NCBI GenBank assembly: GCA_019925095.2
Contig: CM034388.1
Coordinates: 30,200,934-30,264,933, forward strand
Source of the DNA: Dendrolimus kikuchii
Taxonomy: Eukaryota; Arthropoda; Insecta; Lepidoptera; Lasiocampidae
Length of the DNA: 64,000 bases
Reading direction: 5' to 3'
A program made the translations under genes and the position numbers. Of the stretch, positions 10,338-20,778 are shown in pieces. Numbering within the stretch: position 1 is the stretch's first letter; the number at the start of each line of letters is the position of its first letter. The notes beneath the pieces were generated by a model, which saw only the letters and a program-made list of their open reading frames with translations, did not search any database and was not told the origin of the DNA.

Positions 10338-11019
10338 CCTCGGGGCTCGAAGGGCGTAAGCACCAAAACTCAATTTTTCAGGAGAGCCGAAAAACAAAAT
10401 ATATTCAATTCAAATTCTTGGCCTAAATAAACCCTTCTAAAACCAAAAATCTTAAAATTTTATGATGCTAAACACTGTTAAATTATATTTCAAATAGATT
10501 TAAAAGTAACAAAAACAACTTCCTATACCCCGGGTAAAATTGCATGTTTGGGGCGTTTACACCCTAAAAATCTATGGATGTGTGATCAAAGATGGTTGTA
10601 ACTGCCAAATTGCCTACTAATTCCATCAGTTTGTAGATTGTTGCTTTGTTTACTTCAGTTGATTAAATATCAAGTAAAGAGAGAAAATAAGAAATTCATT
10701 TCTTTCTTTATTTGCCTATTTATTTTCAATTTTATATATGAACTTAGTATATCCATTTATCAACTCAGATAACTAATTGTATCATCTACGGTGTCATCTA
10801 CTACCCTCGCGTTTATGATCATTAACATTGGTTGCTGTTACGACACAAAATCTAAAAACATATGTTTTATTTTCTCCAAAAAATGGGGTCGTAAACACCA
10901 TTTTTTGGCGAATTGGAACACTTTACATATACTGATCGATAGAGGAGAAAAAATTAAGTAAGGCCGCATTAAAAAGTGAATTTCGCCGAAATGGCGGTTA
11001 CGTCCTTTGAGCCCCGAGG
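10338..11019. mobile_element. TIR DNA element with TA duplication
   Basis: Terminal inverted repeats cctcggggctcgaagggcg (left) and its near reverse complement ending gccccgagg (right), about 27 bp with few mismatches, flanked by TA on both sides (10336-10337, 11020-11021). 682 bp with no transposase frame, so a non-autonomous element, most simply Tc1/mariner-like from the TA target. Confidence 0.75.
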
Positions 11020-11026
11020 TATCGAT

Positions 11027-11343
11027 GTGTGTTTTTTTTTATTGCAAGGATTTCAGCAGACAGGCAGACGGCCCACTTAATGGAAAGCGGTTACCATCGT
11101 CTATAGACATTTGCAACACCAAAGGTGCTACAAATGTGCTGCTGCTCTCTTAAGGGAGACTGGAACCTGGTCACTAATGCCGGAACACAACTCAAGGTTG
11201 TTATGGCGACATGCTTTAGACCAGGGGTGGTAGCCATCCAGTCGGGCAAATGCCCCACCACCTGACTGTGGGTTGTTAAGTCGCCTCTTACGACAGGCTG
11301 CCCGGCCACAGGAGATTGTATTCTTTCTCCGTTCCTGCACGGA
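11027..11343 (-). repeat. S1 SINE-like repeat, full length
   Basis: Poly-A side ttttttttattgcaagg at left, start module ccgttcctgcacgg (reverse of ccgtgcaggaacgg) at right. It lies 7 bp from the TIR element. Confidence 0.88.
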
Positions 11344-11486
11344 TAAGTGTTTGTCTGTCGATTATTAAAATGTGTTTGTATGCAGTTCACACGCCGTAGA
11401 AGTAAGACAACGTGTGACTAGAAGTGGGAGGGACTCTAAATTCCATGAAGTGACATTTCATATATTATATCGTTATAATATATTTA

Positions 11487-12170
11487 GGCCCGCTTGCACA
11501 ACGATCGTCTTAAATCAAATTTAGTTAATCATATTAAACTGCCTAAACACGTTTTAAATAAAACGTACTTAAGATGTCTTGCATGAGGCGGTCTCCTATG
11601 TTATTTAACTAAATGTATTTATGCCGTCGGTAAAACAGCCAGATGTGTTCCGTTTCACGCGGCGATCCATATTTTCGGTCAAACACACGAAATTTAGCTT
11701 TAATGTTAGTTATTTCTTGCGTAAAAAGGTATTTTAGTTGGCCAATGTCAACTTGACATTTGAAATTTCGTTCGTTTGGTTAGGTTTACTTCGAAATTTT
11801 TGGCGGCAACCTGAAGAATGATTTTTTGCTGTGTTGTTTTATTTTCGATTTTATGGGTATTTAGCATTGAGATAAATAATTAAAGCAAATAATATACGAG
11901 TGACAATATGTAATTGACTTTTTAATAAGTGACAATTGTGACATAAAGAATAGTAAAAATTAATTTATGAAAAAAGGTTACTCAACATTTTTTTGTCCTT
12001 AAACGCGTTTAAGGCAGTTAAATACCCATTTTTGGATGATTAACTTTGGCAGTTCATTAAACATATTTACCGGTAAATTTTGCGTTGTGCAAGACGCTAA
12101 TCGTATTTAAGGGTGTTAAATGCGTATAGTGTTTCTTCAATCAATTTAAGGAGCGTTATGCAAGCGGCCC
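11487..12170. mobile_element. TIR DNA element with TTA duplication
   Basis: Left end ggcccgcttgcacaacg and right end (reverse complement) gggccgcttgcataacg form imperfect inverted repeats of about 28 bp; tta flanks both ends (11484-11486, 12171-12173). The 3 bp TTA target fits PIF/Harbinger-type elements. 684 bp, no transposase frame: non-autonomous. Confidence 0.7.
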
Positions 12171-12283
12171 TTAAGCTTTAAAACACAAAATTTGAAGCAT
12201 TAACGAAATACTTCAAATCATTTCCAACTCTATCTATATGAGCATAGTGTTTAAATGATTAAATATAATGTATTCTATATCAT

Positions 12284-12400
12284 TCTCTCGTAGGCTAGTC
12301 CTATAGATTTGTGTGTTTATCTCTTTTTAGTGTCGCTTTTTCATTTCATCGAGTTTCAAATCACAACTATTCTAAAGAAGTTGCACTTCAAAAAAAGTTG
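12284..12400 (+). repeat. Repeat fragment shared, inverted, with 17035-17130
   Basis: Contains tagtgtcgctttttcatttc and attctaaagaagt; the reverse complement recurs at 17035-17130. Ends and class not determinable from two partial copies. Confidence 0.6.
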
Positions 12401-12840
12401 CGGGTTATTTTGGTTTTAAAATTATTTTTTGAAGCTGGCAACATTAGCATGCCCCATGAATAAAGCATGATCGTGATCTCTGGAAGTTGGAAACTACAAA
12501 TTGGGTTATGAAACGTTTGCGATAAAAGAGTTCATCTGATCGCGGGAGTTTTCCATTTTCACGTTACAAACGGCTTATGGATGAGTTTGTATAGACCGAG
12601 ATTTAATGAGCGGTTATTTGCTGAGATATTTCAATTTCTCTCTCTCTTTCTCTTGGTTTTTGAGTGTACATAACGAGTATTGTTAGTCACATCTTGAGAA
12701 ATTGTAACGATGTTCGCTAAAGGCTTTTGCATTTCCATCAATAGAGATATTCGCCGTCGAAATTGTAAAAACTGTGTGTCTCCTTCTAACTGTTAAACCT
12801 GAAGGTAGAAAAATGTCATAAAATTATATAAATATATATA
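12401..12840. other. Unassigned sequence
   Basis: No recognisable gene or shared repeat; short TA and CT runs. Confidence 0.4.
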
Positions 12841-13085
12841 TACATACCTAACTTCACGCCAGTTCCCTTGCGAGGCAGGCACGAACAACAGAGCGCCATT
12901 CGGGCTTACTCTTACACCCCTCACTTGCTTCTTTGACGTTCATAGCTCTTGTCATGCACGCTCGTCTGCTCTTAAGGCTCCTGACATCACCTTCTGCTAG
13001 TACACGATCAATTTGATCATGGAAGGTGTGTCGTGGCCTTCCACGACTTCTGCATCCATCCACTTTTGCATTGTATATCTGTTTC
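12841..13085 (-). mobile_element. R LINE copy, 5'-truncated, short tail
   Basis: Reverse-oriented R 3' end with only about two tail units (catacc). It directly abuts the solo LTR copy at 13086, which lacks its first ~25 bp; the junction tatatctgttt|cacacc shows no target duplication, so deletion or recombination accompanied this event. Confidence 0.85.
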
Positions 13086-13533
13086 ACACCTGCATACCGT
13101 AAAAACACATTTTATTACCTTCGACATTTGAACTTCTTTTGTTTACTATGTGTTTAAAATTATTAATTGGAAAACAGCCCATTGTCTATTGTAATCTTTT
13201 ATGGTAGTCATTAGCCAGGTGTGTCAGACTGATTCTAGGAAATCCTGTCCACGCGGCCGGGCAGACATATTGCATCTGTGCAGTATAAAGCAATGCACCA
13301 ATTGAGAGAGAGTCACCCGAGCGATAACCACAAGCGAAGCAAGACATGTATACATTCGGTTATCAATTTAGTGACGGACTTTACGCGTGTATTTGAAATA
13401 TGATCTTCTGCATTACGTTTAGACTTATTGCGTTCGGTTGCATTTGTGCCTGTGTTATACGTGGTTGTATAGTTCTAATAAACTCTATAATAATTTCAAC
13501 GGCATTTTAATTCGAGTCCTGCAGATTGTAACA
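13086..13533 (+). repeat. Solo LTR, family L, left end missing
   Basis: Matches 7240-7718 including cagtataaag and aataaactctataat and ends gattgtaaca. The tgttac left terminus is replaced by the R copy. Confidence 0.75.
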
Positions 13534-14181
13534 TAGACATAGACTTTGTAACCCCTTCTTATGAAAATTGTATGGACGGAGGAGTATGAAATTTCGCATA
13601 CTTATAGTTTATATAGACAAAAAGCGACGAATGCTAATATTTTTTTCAAATTATGCATAAAAATACATTAAATTAATAATAAAAAAACATTCCACACACC
13701 ACCATGTATTTGACACACACACGCATATATACTTTTCTGTTTATTGTTAAAGTCAAATTAACAGTGTAGCCTTGACGAAATCTGTGATTATAGAAGTATA
13801 GTCTTTGACAACAGAACCTTTGCCCTTAAGACAATTATCGATATACCAAAAAGCCGCAAGACTAACACTATCACTATCTCGTAATATACCCATTTCATAC
13901 AAATCATACAACTCCTATATAAACAGAGTGAGACAACAACACAATTAACGATCACGTGCACAAACGCAATCTGCACTCTCATCGCGGACAGATAGATATG
14001 TGCTAATAGTGAGCTAAAGGGTTAATAATGTTCAAATTTATAATTTAAACTAGAGTTTACCCCGCGGCCGCGCCGCGGGTCAACCTCTAGTGCGTGTCTC
14101 TTGTTTAAAGAGCAAGTAGTATAGGTTACATTGTATTAAATTTTTATGTATTTGCCCCCGAAAGATTAACTTCATTTTATA

Positions 14182-14215
14182 CATACATACATAACTTCAC
14201 ACCAACAACAACAAC
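14182..14215 (-). mobile_element. 34 bp R micro-copy
   Basis: Only the R tail and the last ~12 bp of the element (catacatacataacttcaca) plus an accaacaacaac stretch, flanked by an exact 14 bp duplication aacttcattttata (14168-14181 and 14216-14229). The paralogous H3 copy at 52620-52640 has the site once and uninterrupted. Confidence 0.85.
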
Positions 14216-14307
14216 AACTTCATTTTATATCGCAAACTATACCACCCCCGTCTATATGTAAACTACATAAATGACAAAACTTGTGAAAAATGACAAAATA
14301 GATAACA

Positions 14308-14416
14308 TGGACCAAGTGGACCAAGTGGACCCAGTGGACCCAACGGATCTAGTGGACCAAGTGGACCCAGTGGACCAAGTGGACCCAGTGTACCCAGTAG
14401 ACCCAGTGGACGAAAT
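14308..14416 (+). repeat. 9 bp minisatellite ggaccnagt
   Basis: About 11-12 units of ggaccaagt/ggacccagt with scattered substitutions; reads DQVDPVD-like in one frame but only because the unit is 9 bp. The H3 paralog has just gaccaaat at this place, so the array grew inside this copy. Confidence 0.85.
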
Positions 14417-14806
14417 GGACAAAATCACAAAACCAGTCCTAGTTTCCGGGATAAACTTTACATAAATCTATCCCAAAATGTATCCCATTATCCGGGATAA
14501 AAAGTATCCCTTGGCCACTTTCGGTATTCAAATTATATATGTCCAATAGTCTTTCTATAAAAGGATAACAAACAAAAAGACAAATATATTTTTATCCCGG
14601 AAACTATCCCATTTTTCGAGATAAAAAATATCCTATGTTCATTCTCGGCATCGAAAATATATATATATATAGAGTTTCAGCCAAATCGGTAAAGTAGTTT
14701 TTGCATGAAAACGGAACAGACAGACAGACAGAGTTACTTTCGCATTTATAATATTAATAGGGATTAATTATTATGGTCGAATTTCGACCACGGGCGACCA
14801 CTAGTC

Positions 14807-15112
14807 ATTATTATTGTTTTGTATTGTACAGTATATTAAACATAATCCGTTCATAATACCTATACTTACGCGCTTATAATGATTTATAAGAAACGTGGCG
14901 ATGAGATTCCAGCGCGTACTCAACAAGCGAAGGAGGTGGTGGAATGTAATTTTGCGTTGACGACCTGCTTCGGGTATGCTCAGAAACGCCAACATCGAAT
15001 TCAAGCAGATTCTAATGCTATATTAAACTTCAATATTTACTCTCTATACGCAAAAACCTTAAATTACATACGAATAACCATAATATCTAGTCTATCCATA
15101 TATATAAAAGAA
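14807..15112. other. Unassigned sequence
   Basis: No recognisable gene or shared repeat. Confidence 0.4.
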
Positions 15113-15145
15113 TTCCACATGCTCCGATGGTTCGAGCATGTGGAA
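15113..15145. repeat. 12 bp inverted repeat built on an R fragment
   Basis: ttccacatgctc and gagcatgtggaa around a 9 nt loop. The loop and right arm match the R segment gctccggtggttcgggcatg with changes (cgatggttcg); the left arm is its mirror image. Confidence 0.7.
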
Positions 15146-15275
15146 CACATTGACACTTCACATCTTTGTATTCCATGATCACGCTTACTGAAAAGTGGCC
15201 GAAACGTCCAAATAAAAAATCAAATAAACCACGCGCTTAAAACCGATAAAACGTAGTTATAATTATTCAGCGAAC
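15146..15275 (+). repeat. Penelope-type terminal fragment
   Basis: Shares tgaaaagtggccgaaacgtc and cgcgcttaaaaccg with the Penelope-like units at 24682-25031 and 59850-60570. 15276-15536 beyond it shows nothing recognisable. Confidence 0.65.
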
Positions 15276-15536
15276 GCTCTTTCATCTTCGTTAAAAATGG
15301 ATTAAAAACCAGGAGTATATAAATGTGAATAATGTGCCGTTTTATATTCTTCAGCGGTACCTCAACGGAACTAAAGTAAGTTAGTTAGCTCAAGTTATTA
15401 AGAGCTGTCGCTCTTAAGATTTTCACTTAATTAAAATTATGGCTGCGAAAGACGCTTCTCAGCTTTTTATAGCGTTAAGGTTCTAAGTTAAAAAAATTAA
15501 CACCCAAAAATTCTTCTACTTATTTTAGATGATTTT

Positions 15537-15750
15537 CGCCAGGTAGTAGGGCATTTGCCCGACTGGATGGCTACCACCCCTGGTCTAAAGTATGACGCCA
15601 TAACAACCTTGAGTTGTATTCCGGCATTAGTGAACAGGTTCCAATCTCCCATAAGAGAGCAGCAGCGCATTAGGCGATGGTAACCGCTTTCCATCAAGTG
15701 AGTCGTCTGCCTTTCTGCTGAACTCTTGCAATAAAAAATAAATAAATAAA
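15537..15750 (+). repeat. S1 SINE-like repeat, 5'-truncated
   Basis: Starts in the ccaggtagtagggcatttgc module and ends gaactcttgcaataaaaaataaa; about 25 bp (tgtagcacc...) are deleted before taggcgatgg. Confidence 0.8.
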
Positions 15751-15903
15751 GGATTACGTGCAGCACAACCTCAGGCCTTATCCCAAGAAGTGTGGTGGGT
15801 TTCTCACAATAACCTGTGCGGGTTTCATCTACGCGGTAATAAGGGAGCGGACAGTCAAGCCAAGTGAGATAATCTTTATCATTTTACAAAACTTCACATA
15901 TTT

Positions 15904-16208
15904 TTTTATTGCAGGAGTTCAGCAGACAGGCAGACGGTCCACTTGATCGACAGCGTTTACCATCGCCTATGGACATTTGCAACAGCAAAGGTGATACAAA
16001 TGCCCTGCTGCTCTCTTAAGGGAGACTGGAACCTGGTCACTAATGCCGGAACACAACTCAAGGTTGTTATAGCGGCATACTCTAGACCAGGTGGTAGCCA
16101 TCCAGTCGGGCAAATGCTCTACCACCTGGCTGTGGGTTGTTTTGTCGCCTCTTACGACAGGCCGCCCGGCCGCAGGAAATTGTATTCTTTCTCCGTTCCT
16201 GCACGGGT
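15904..16208 (-). repeat. S1 SINE-like repeat, full length
   Basis: Poly-A side tttattgcaggagttcag at left, ccgttcctgcacggg at right. Followed by a short fragment with gcccaacagtgggatgttta, the kind of string found at LINE 3' ends. Confidence 0.85.
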
Positions 16209-16258
16209 GCCATTTATACTGTCTGTTCGTCTAGTGTCAGGTCCGAGCCCAACAGTGG

Positions 16259-16950
16259 GATGTTTATGGGCTGTTATTCAAATTCAAATTCAAAAGTTTT
16301 TATTCAAAATAAGTTCCACTGGAGAACACTTTTTGAAGGTCATACATGTAAGTTAAAATTTAATTTTACTTCCTATTCTATGCACACGCTTCGCAACGTG
16401 TTGATGCTGTAAAGGAGAAGAAGCGACAAGAAACTCCCCAGCAACACATCTAGCTAAATATTGTTTTTCTTTATATTTCATATTCTATTTGTATCTCAAA
16501 TTCTTTTTTTTTTATAAAGAAGTATGTTACAGAATTACTTTTTGAAGAATTAATGGAGTTGTAGCAAACAATGCATACTCAATAAGACCACGACAATAAA
16601 AGGAAAGAAAAATAATGTTATAGTTATAATAATGACATGACGTGCTAAAATGTTTATGCTGCAATATGTCTCCACAAATTCCTTATAAGCATGGCATAAA
16701 AAAAAATATATACAAAATAGTATAAGAGGTTGGAGCGAGCTGCTATGTAAATGAATTTTTGTCATTTAAATATTCTTCAATAGTGTAGTATCCCCTTTTT
16801 AGCAAGATGCTTTTTAATTTAGTTTTAAAGTTATTATAACATATGAGTCTAACAATGTTTCCACATAGATTTTCGCCGCTTGATCTCGTAAATTAATTCA
16901 TAAAAAGTCTACTGCAAGAAACCTAAGGTCCTATCATTAACAGGTAAAGC
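16259..16950 (-). mobile_element. Z LINE 3' region
   Basis: On the minus strand ends in aataaaaacttttgaatttgaatttgaat, a (TTTGAA)n tail. The last ~190 bp recur at 33707-34205, 55357-55500, 60095-60170 and 60595-60735; a segment further in (16526-16585) recurs inverted at 59460-59545, so these belong to one long 3' UTR. No coding sequence is visible. Confidence 0.7.
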
Positions 16951-17034
16951 AAGTAACTTAATATTTTCTCTTGATGATCGTTGAACTTTTAGTTAGTTTA
17001 ATATTTAATTAACAACTGTCCGTCTTTGTTGCAA

Positions 17035-17130
17035 ACTTTTGAAGTGAAACTTCTTTAGAATAGTTTTGTTTTGAAACTGAAATGAAAAAACGACACTAAA
17101 AAGAGATTAGCACAAATCTACAGGACTAAT
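17035..17130 (-). repeat. Repeat fragment shared with 12284-12400
   Basis: Reverse complement of the 12 kb copy (gaaatgaaaaaacgacacta). Class unknown. Confidence 0.6.
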
Positions 17131-17219
17131 GCCCGGTTTCTGAGGTACTTTTAACTTATAAAATTGCGTCTTTGAGCACCATCGTACGATAGTTAAACTA
17201 GGTTCAACTTAACTAAGCG

Positions 17220-19335
17220 CCGCAGACGCCGGCTTCCTCCGGACCTCGAGGAGGAGGAACAACTAGCCGGGGAGTACCGGGCAATCAAGGAGGCTGGTGG
17301 ATTTCCAGTCGAAGACCCGAGCCCGGGGAGAAATTCTTAATAGTTTAGACAGGGACCCCTGGGGACGTACGTTCCAAGTGGCGCAAGAAGATGCACGTCT
17401 TTTCCGCTCCGGTAACGGAGACCCTACCCGAGGCGGTCCTCAATCGAGTTATAGAAGGACTTTTCCCGGACCCGGGAGCCTTAACTCCCCGGAGATGTGT
17501 CCTCCTCCAAGAGAGGATCCTTCGGTAACGGAACCTCCCCCAGTCACCGAAGAGGAAATGGAAGTGGCCCTGGAGCGCCTCCGGAGCCGCAAGACGGCAC
17601 CAGGACCCGACGGGATCCCCAGCTGTGTCCTCTTCCTGGCCGCTTAACACCTACGTGGCCAGCTTCGGGAACTCTATGATGCCTGCATCAGGACAGGTGA
17701 GTTCCCGAAGCAATGGAAAGAGGGCAGGCTGTGCTTGATCCCGAAACCGGGTCGCCCTCCCGAGGAGTCCTCCGCTTACAGGCCCATCGTGTTACTAGAC
17801 GAGGTGGCGAAGGTCTTCGAGAAGATCATCGCCAGCCGCCTCGTCAAACATCTCACCAGCGAGGGGCCTGGCCTTTCGGAGGTCCAGTTTGGCTTCAGGG
17901 AAGGGCGTTCGACACTGGACGCTCTGGAAAAGCCGAAGCGCCTCACAAAAGAGGCGGAGGAGATCAAGGAGTCTGTTCTGGCAGTGTCGATAAATATATC
18001 GAACGCCTTCAACAGCCTCCCGCACGAGAGGATAAGGGAGGCACTCCGGTTTCAAGAAGTGCCCCCATACCTCATGAGGCTGCTGGAGGCATACCTACAG
18101 AACAGATCCGTCCTCTGGGAGGGCGAGTCTGGCCAGATTGCAGGTAGGCGACGCGTCGTGTACGGTGTTCCACAGGGTTCGGTACTGTGTCCGACCCTGT
18201 GGAACATTGGCTACAACTGGCTCCTGCGGGAACCAGTCCTGCCCGGGATGGGGGTCATCTGCTTCGCAGACGATACCCTCATCACGGCCCGGGGCGGTAC
18301 CTGGGATGAGGCCGTGGAACTGGCCAACGCCGCGACGGCGTTGGTCGTTAGTTGCGTTGGACGCTTGGACCTGAGGGTCTCCGCCGAGAAGACGGAGGCC
18401 CTAATGTTCCACGGCCGCCGTAAATAAGCACCCCAGGACACACGCGTCGTCGTCCAGGGGACAGCAGTGGCGGTTAAGGCCCAGGTGAAGTACCTGGGCC
18501 TTGTCCTAGACGGTAGGTGGGACTTCGGGGCACATTTCACCCAATTGATCCCGAAGTTGCTAGGAATCGCTGCTGCTCTGGCCAGACTCCTGCCGAACGT
18601 GGGAGGGCCGGGTGCAGCAATAAGACAGCTATACACCGGTGTCCTCCAGAGCATGGTACTGTACGGGGCCCCCGTATGGATTCATGCACTTCACCGCAAG
18701 AACAGGACCCTGCTGAGGAGATCTTAGAGGGTCCTGACGGTGAGGTCCATCCGGGGGTACCGGACAGTATCGTGGACAGCGGTGACACGTCTTGCGAGTG
18801 ATCCACCCTGGGAGCTCCAGGCGGAGGTGCTCGCAGAAGTACGAGAACGAGGAAGCCGGCTGTGCCCGGCAGAAGTGAGGAAAGTTAGGGCCTTGGCGAC
18901 CGAGGCCCTACACGAGAGGTGGAAAAGGGACTTGGAGTCCCCAGTCGCTGGCACGGAGACGGTGGAGGCTGTCCGCCTCTACCTGTCTCGTTGGGTCTCA
19001 CGTAAAAGTGGGACCCTAACGTTCAGGATGGTACAGATACTTACCGGGCACGGCTGCTTTGGTAAGTAACTGTACCGTATAGCGGGGCGGGAGCCCACGC
19101 CTGAGTGCCACGAGTGCGGCGCACTCTTGGATACGACCCTTCCATACCCTTACGGAGTGCGCCGCTTGGGGATCACAGAGGTCCACTATAGAAAACATCG
19201 TAGGTCCGGTGAGGTCACTGGAGAACATGGTGAAAGCCATGCTCTCCAGCAAAAGGTATTGGTCCGAGGTTGCCTCCTTCTTTGAGTCGGTCATGACACA
19301 GTCTGCGAGAGATCACTTTTTAGGGATAAGACCGC
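17220..19335 (+). pseudogene. R1-like non-LTR reverse transcriptase, decayed
   Basis: A reverse transcriptase of the R1 clade type: APGPDGIPS, AYRPIVLLDEVAKVFE, FGFREGRSTLDAL, VPQGSVLCPTLWN, CFADDT (18260-18277), then VKAQVKYLGLVLD and a C-terminal CHECGA knuckle near 19107. From 17297 to 19069 it stays in one frame, broken by four stops (17645-17647, 18425-18427, 18725-18727, 19067-19069); a frameshift follows near 19140, after which ECAAWGSQRS...MVKAMLSSKRYW reads in another frame. The first catalytic aspartate is changed to Asn (aat 17993-17995 in SINISNAFN). The endonuclease and gag-like parts are absent. Confidence 0.85.
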
Positions 19336-19369
19336 CCTTTGTGCATAATTTGATATATAGGCAATGTCT

Positions 19370-19650
19370 TTTTTTTCTTTTATTGCAGGTGTTCAGCAGA
19401 CAGGCAGACGGTCCACTCGATGGAAAGCGGTTACCATCGCCTATGGACATTTGCAACACCAAAGGTGCTACAAATGCGTTGCTGCTCTCTTAAAGGAGAC
19501 TGGCACCTGGTCACTAATGCCGGAACACAACTCAAGGTTGTTATGGCGACATGCTTTAGACCAGGGGTGGTAGCCAGCCATCTAGTCGGGCAAATGTCTT
19601 ACCACCTGGCTGTGGGTTGTTTTGTCGCCTCTTATTCCTGCATGGATGAA
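19370..19650 (-). repeat. S1 SINE-like repeat, internally deleted
   Basis: Poly-A side tttattgcaggtgttcag at left; right part jumps from tttgtcgcctctta to ttcctgcatgga, deleting about 35 bp. Confidence 0.8.
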
Positions 19651-19781
19651 AATGAAGATAAGAAACTTACCATACCTACAAACTTACTCTAACTCAATAT
19701 GAATAAGACGGTTAGTCTGTAAGTTTATTTTTGTATTGTGCTCCAATACAAAAGTAAAGTTCTTCTATCTTCTATCTTGTT

Positions 19782-19873
19782 TAGATTCACAATTAGACCC
19801 GACAGGTGGCACTGGAATCAAGTTCTAGATTATTTTTTCAGGGCAGGACAACGCCTGCCGAGATTGGTAGTTT
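19782..19873 (+). repeat. Helitron-like H2 3' fragment
   Basis: Matches the end of H2 at 46515-46603 (aggtggcactgg, cagggcaggacaacg) but the terminal gccgctag has decayed to gattggtag. Confidence 0.65.
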
Positions 19874-20254
19874 ATTATCATTAAATAGTTGTACTTGAAA
19901 GATTTATCAATAAATGGATATAGTAAGTACAAAAATTAGTTTCGACCTGATCGGTGTAACGTGATGAAACCACTGCATAAACATGACTATATATGTATGT
20001 ATGTGTGTATATATATATATGTGTGTATAAAAAACTGTTCTTATAGTCCTTGACTAAGTCAAGGTAAATAGCAGGGCTAACTTGGCCCTATTAATAAAAA
20101 AAAGTCTAACGTTTGAGATACATTCAGGCTACGTTCCATTAGGGACTCACAACGACCACGTTCACGAGCGCGAATTTTCCCGTTCCACTTCCTTCTTGAC
20201 GTAACAATCGTAAACCCAAGTGGAACGGCAAGTGGAAAGACGGTATGACATAGT
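19874..20254. other. Unassigned sequence with TATG-type microsatellite
   Basis: A tatgtatgtatgtgtgtata run at 19991-20030 has no R coding sequence next to it, so I do not call it an R copy. The rest shows nothing recognisable. Confidence 0.4.
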
Positions 20255-20450
20255 TGCCCCTGCATATTCCGCACGTTCAGTCTTTGCTAGTCGGCAAAAT
20301 GTAGCTCAAGCCCCCCGCGTTTACAATAAAATTAATCGCATTCTTAACATTTACCCCATTCAACTATATGAGTGTAAGAAAAATCTGACTGAATGGCTCT
20401 TAACCCTTAATTATGATGAAGTGGAAGACATCTTGGTTACATCAGCTTGA
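20255..20450 (+). pseudogene. Possible C-terminal remnant of a LINE ORF2
   Basis: An open frame ending at 20450 reads ...RVYNKINRILNIYP then KKNLTEWLLTLNYDEVEDIL. The order (VYNKI, short spacer, then a Lys/Leu helix with EWL) resembles the tail of Jockey/CR1-type reverse transcriptase proteins, like the fragment at 22897-24632. No catalytic motif remains; weak assignment. 20575-20778 beyond it is unassigned. Confidence 0.4.
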
Positions 20451-20524
20451 ATCTGAAACATGCTTATTGTTTTCGATATTACTCAAAACAAATTATTAGG
20501 GATTTGTGTTCCATTCAAACTCCC

Positions 20525-20538
20525 ACCCGCGCGCACAC

Positions 20539-20574
<36 letters not shown>
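20525..20574 (+). repeat. (CA)n microsatellite
   Basis: An almost pure cacaca run with a few g interruptions at its left end. Confidence 0.95.
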
Positions 20575-20577
<3 letters not shown>

Positions 20578-20778
20578 ATTTATCTCTTTTTTATTTTCTT
20601 TAAATATTTGTAAAAGTACTCTCTGTAATTCAGCGAATTGATAGTCTTAAAATTGATGAAACATAGGAAGAGCGAGGTTTCCCAACACAAGTATCATCTG
20701 ATTACTTTCTGGGAAGCCCCGGCAACTTACATGTATGGACTTATTGAAATAAATTAATGTCGGTCATCTATACAAACT

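Larger units (their letters stand above)
14050..14763 (-). mobile_element. Helitron-like element H3, inserted in H4
   Basis: On the minus strand begins TC (14762-14763) after A and ends with a GC-rich palindrome (ccgcggcgcggccgcgg) then CTAG (14050-14053) before T. Shares a body with 52478-52890 (the atcccattatccgggataaa and gtgcg..tcttgtttaaagagc segments). Contains an R micro-insertion and a minisatellite absent from the other copy. Confidence 0.75.
13535..14804 (+). mobile_element. Helitron-like element H4, carrying an inserted H3
   Basis: Homologous to the inverted element at 20779-21840. Begins near agacatagactttgtaacc and ends in the palindromic ggtcgaatttcgacc followed by acgggcgaccactag|T (CTAG 14801-14804). 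The stretch 14050-14763 is absent from the other copy, where the two flanks are continuous, proving an insertion. 13830-14010 is a further segment not in the other copy. Confidence 0.78.

Noticed and set aside
14308..14416. CRISPR array
   Set aside because: Contiguous 9 bp tandem units without spacers, in a eukaryotic repeat.
14271..14465. Small acidic repeat protein (DQVDPVD repeats)
   Set aside because: Produced by a 9 bp minisatellite inside a Helitron-like element; not in the paralog.
19991..20030. R micro-copy at a TATG-type run
   Set aside because: No R coding bases next to the tract and no direct repeats around it.
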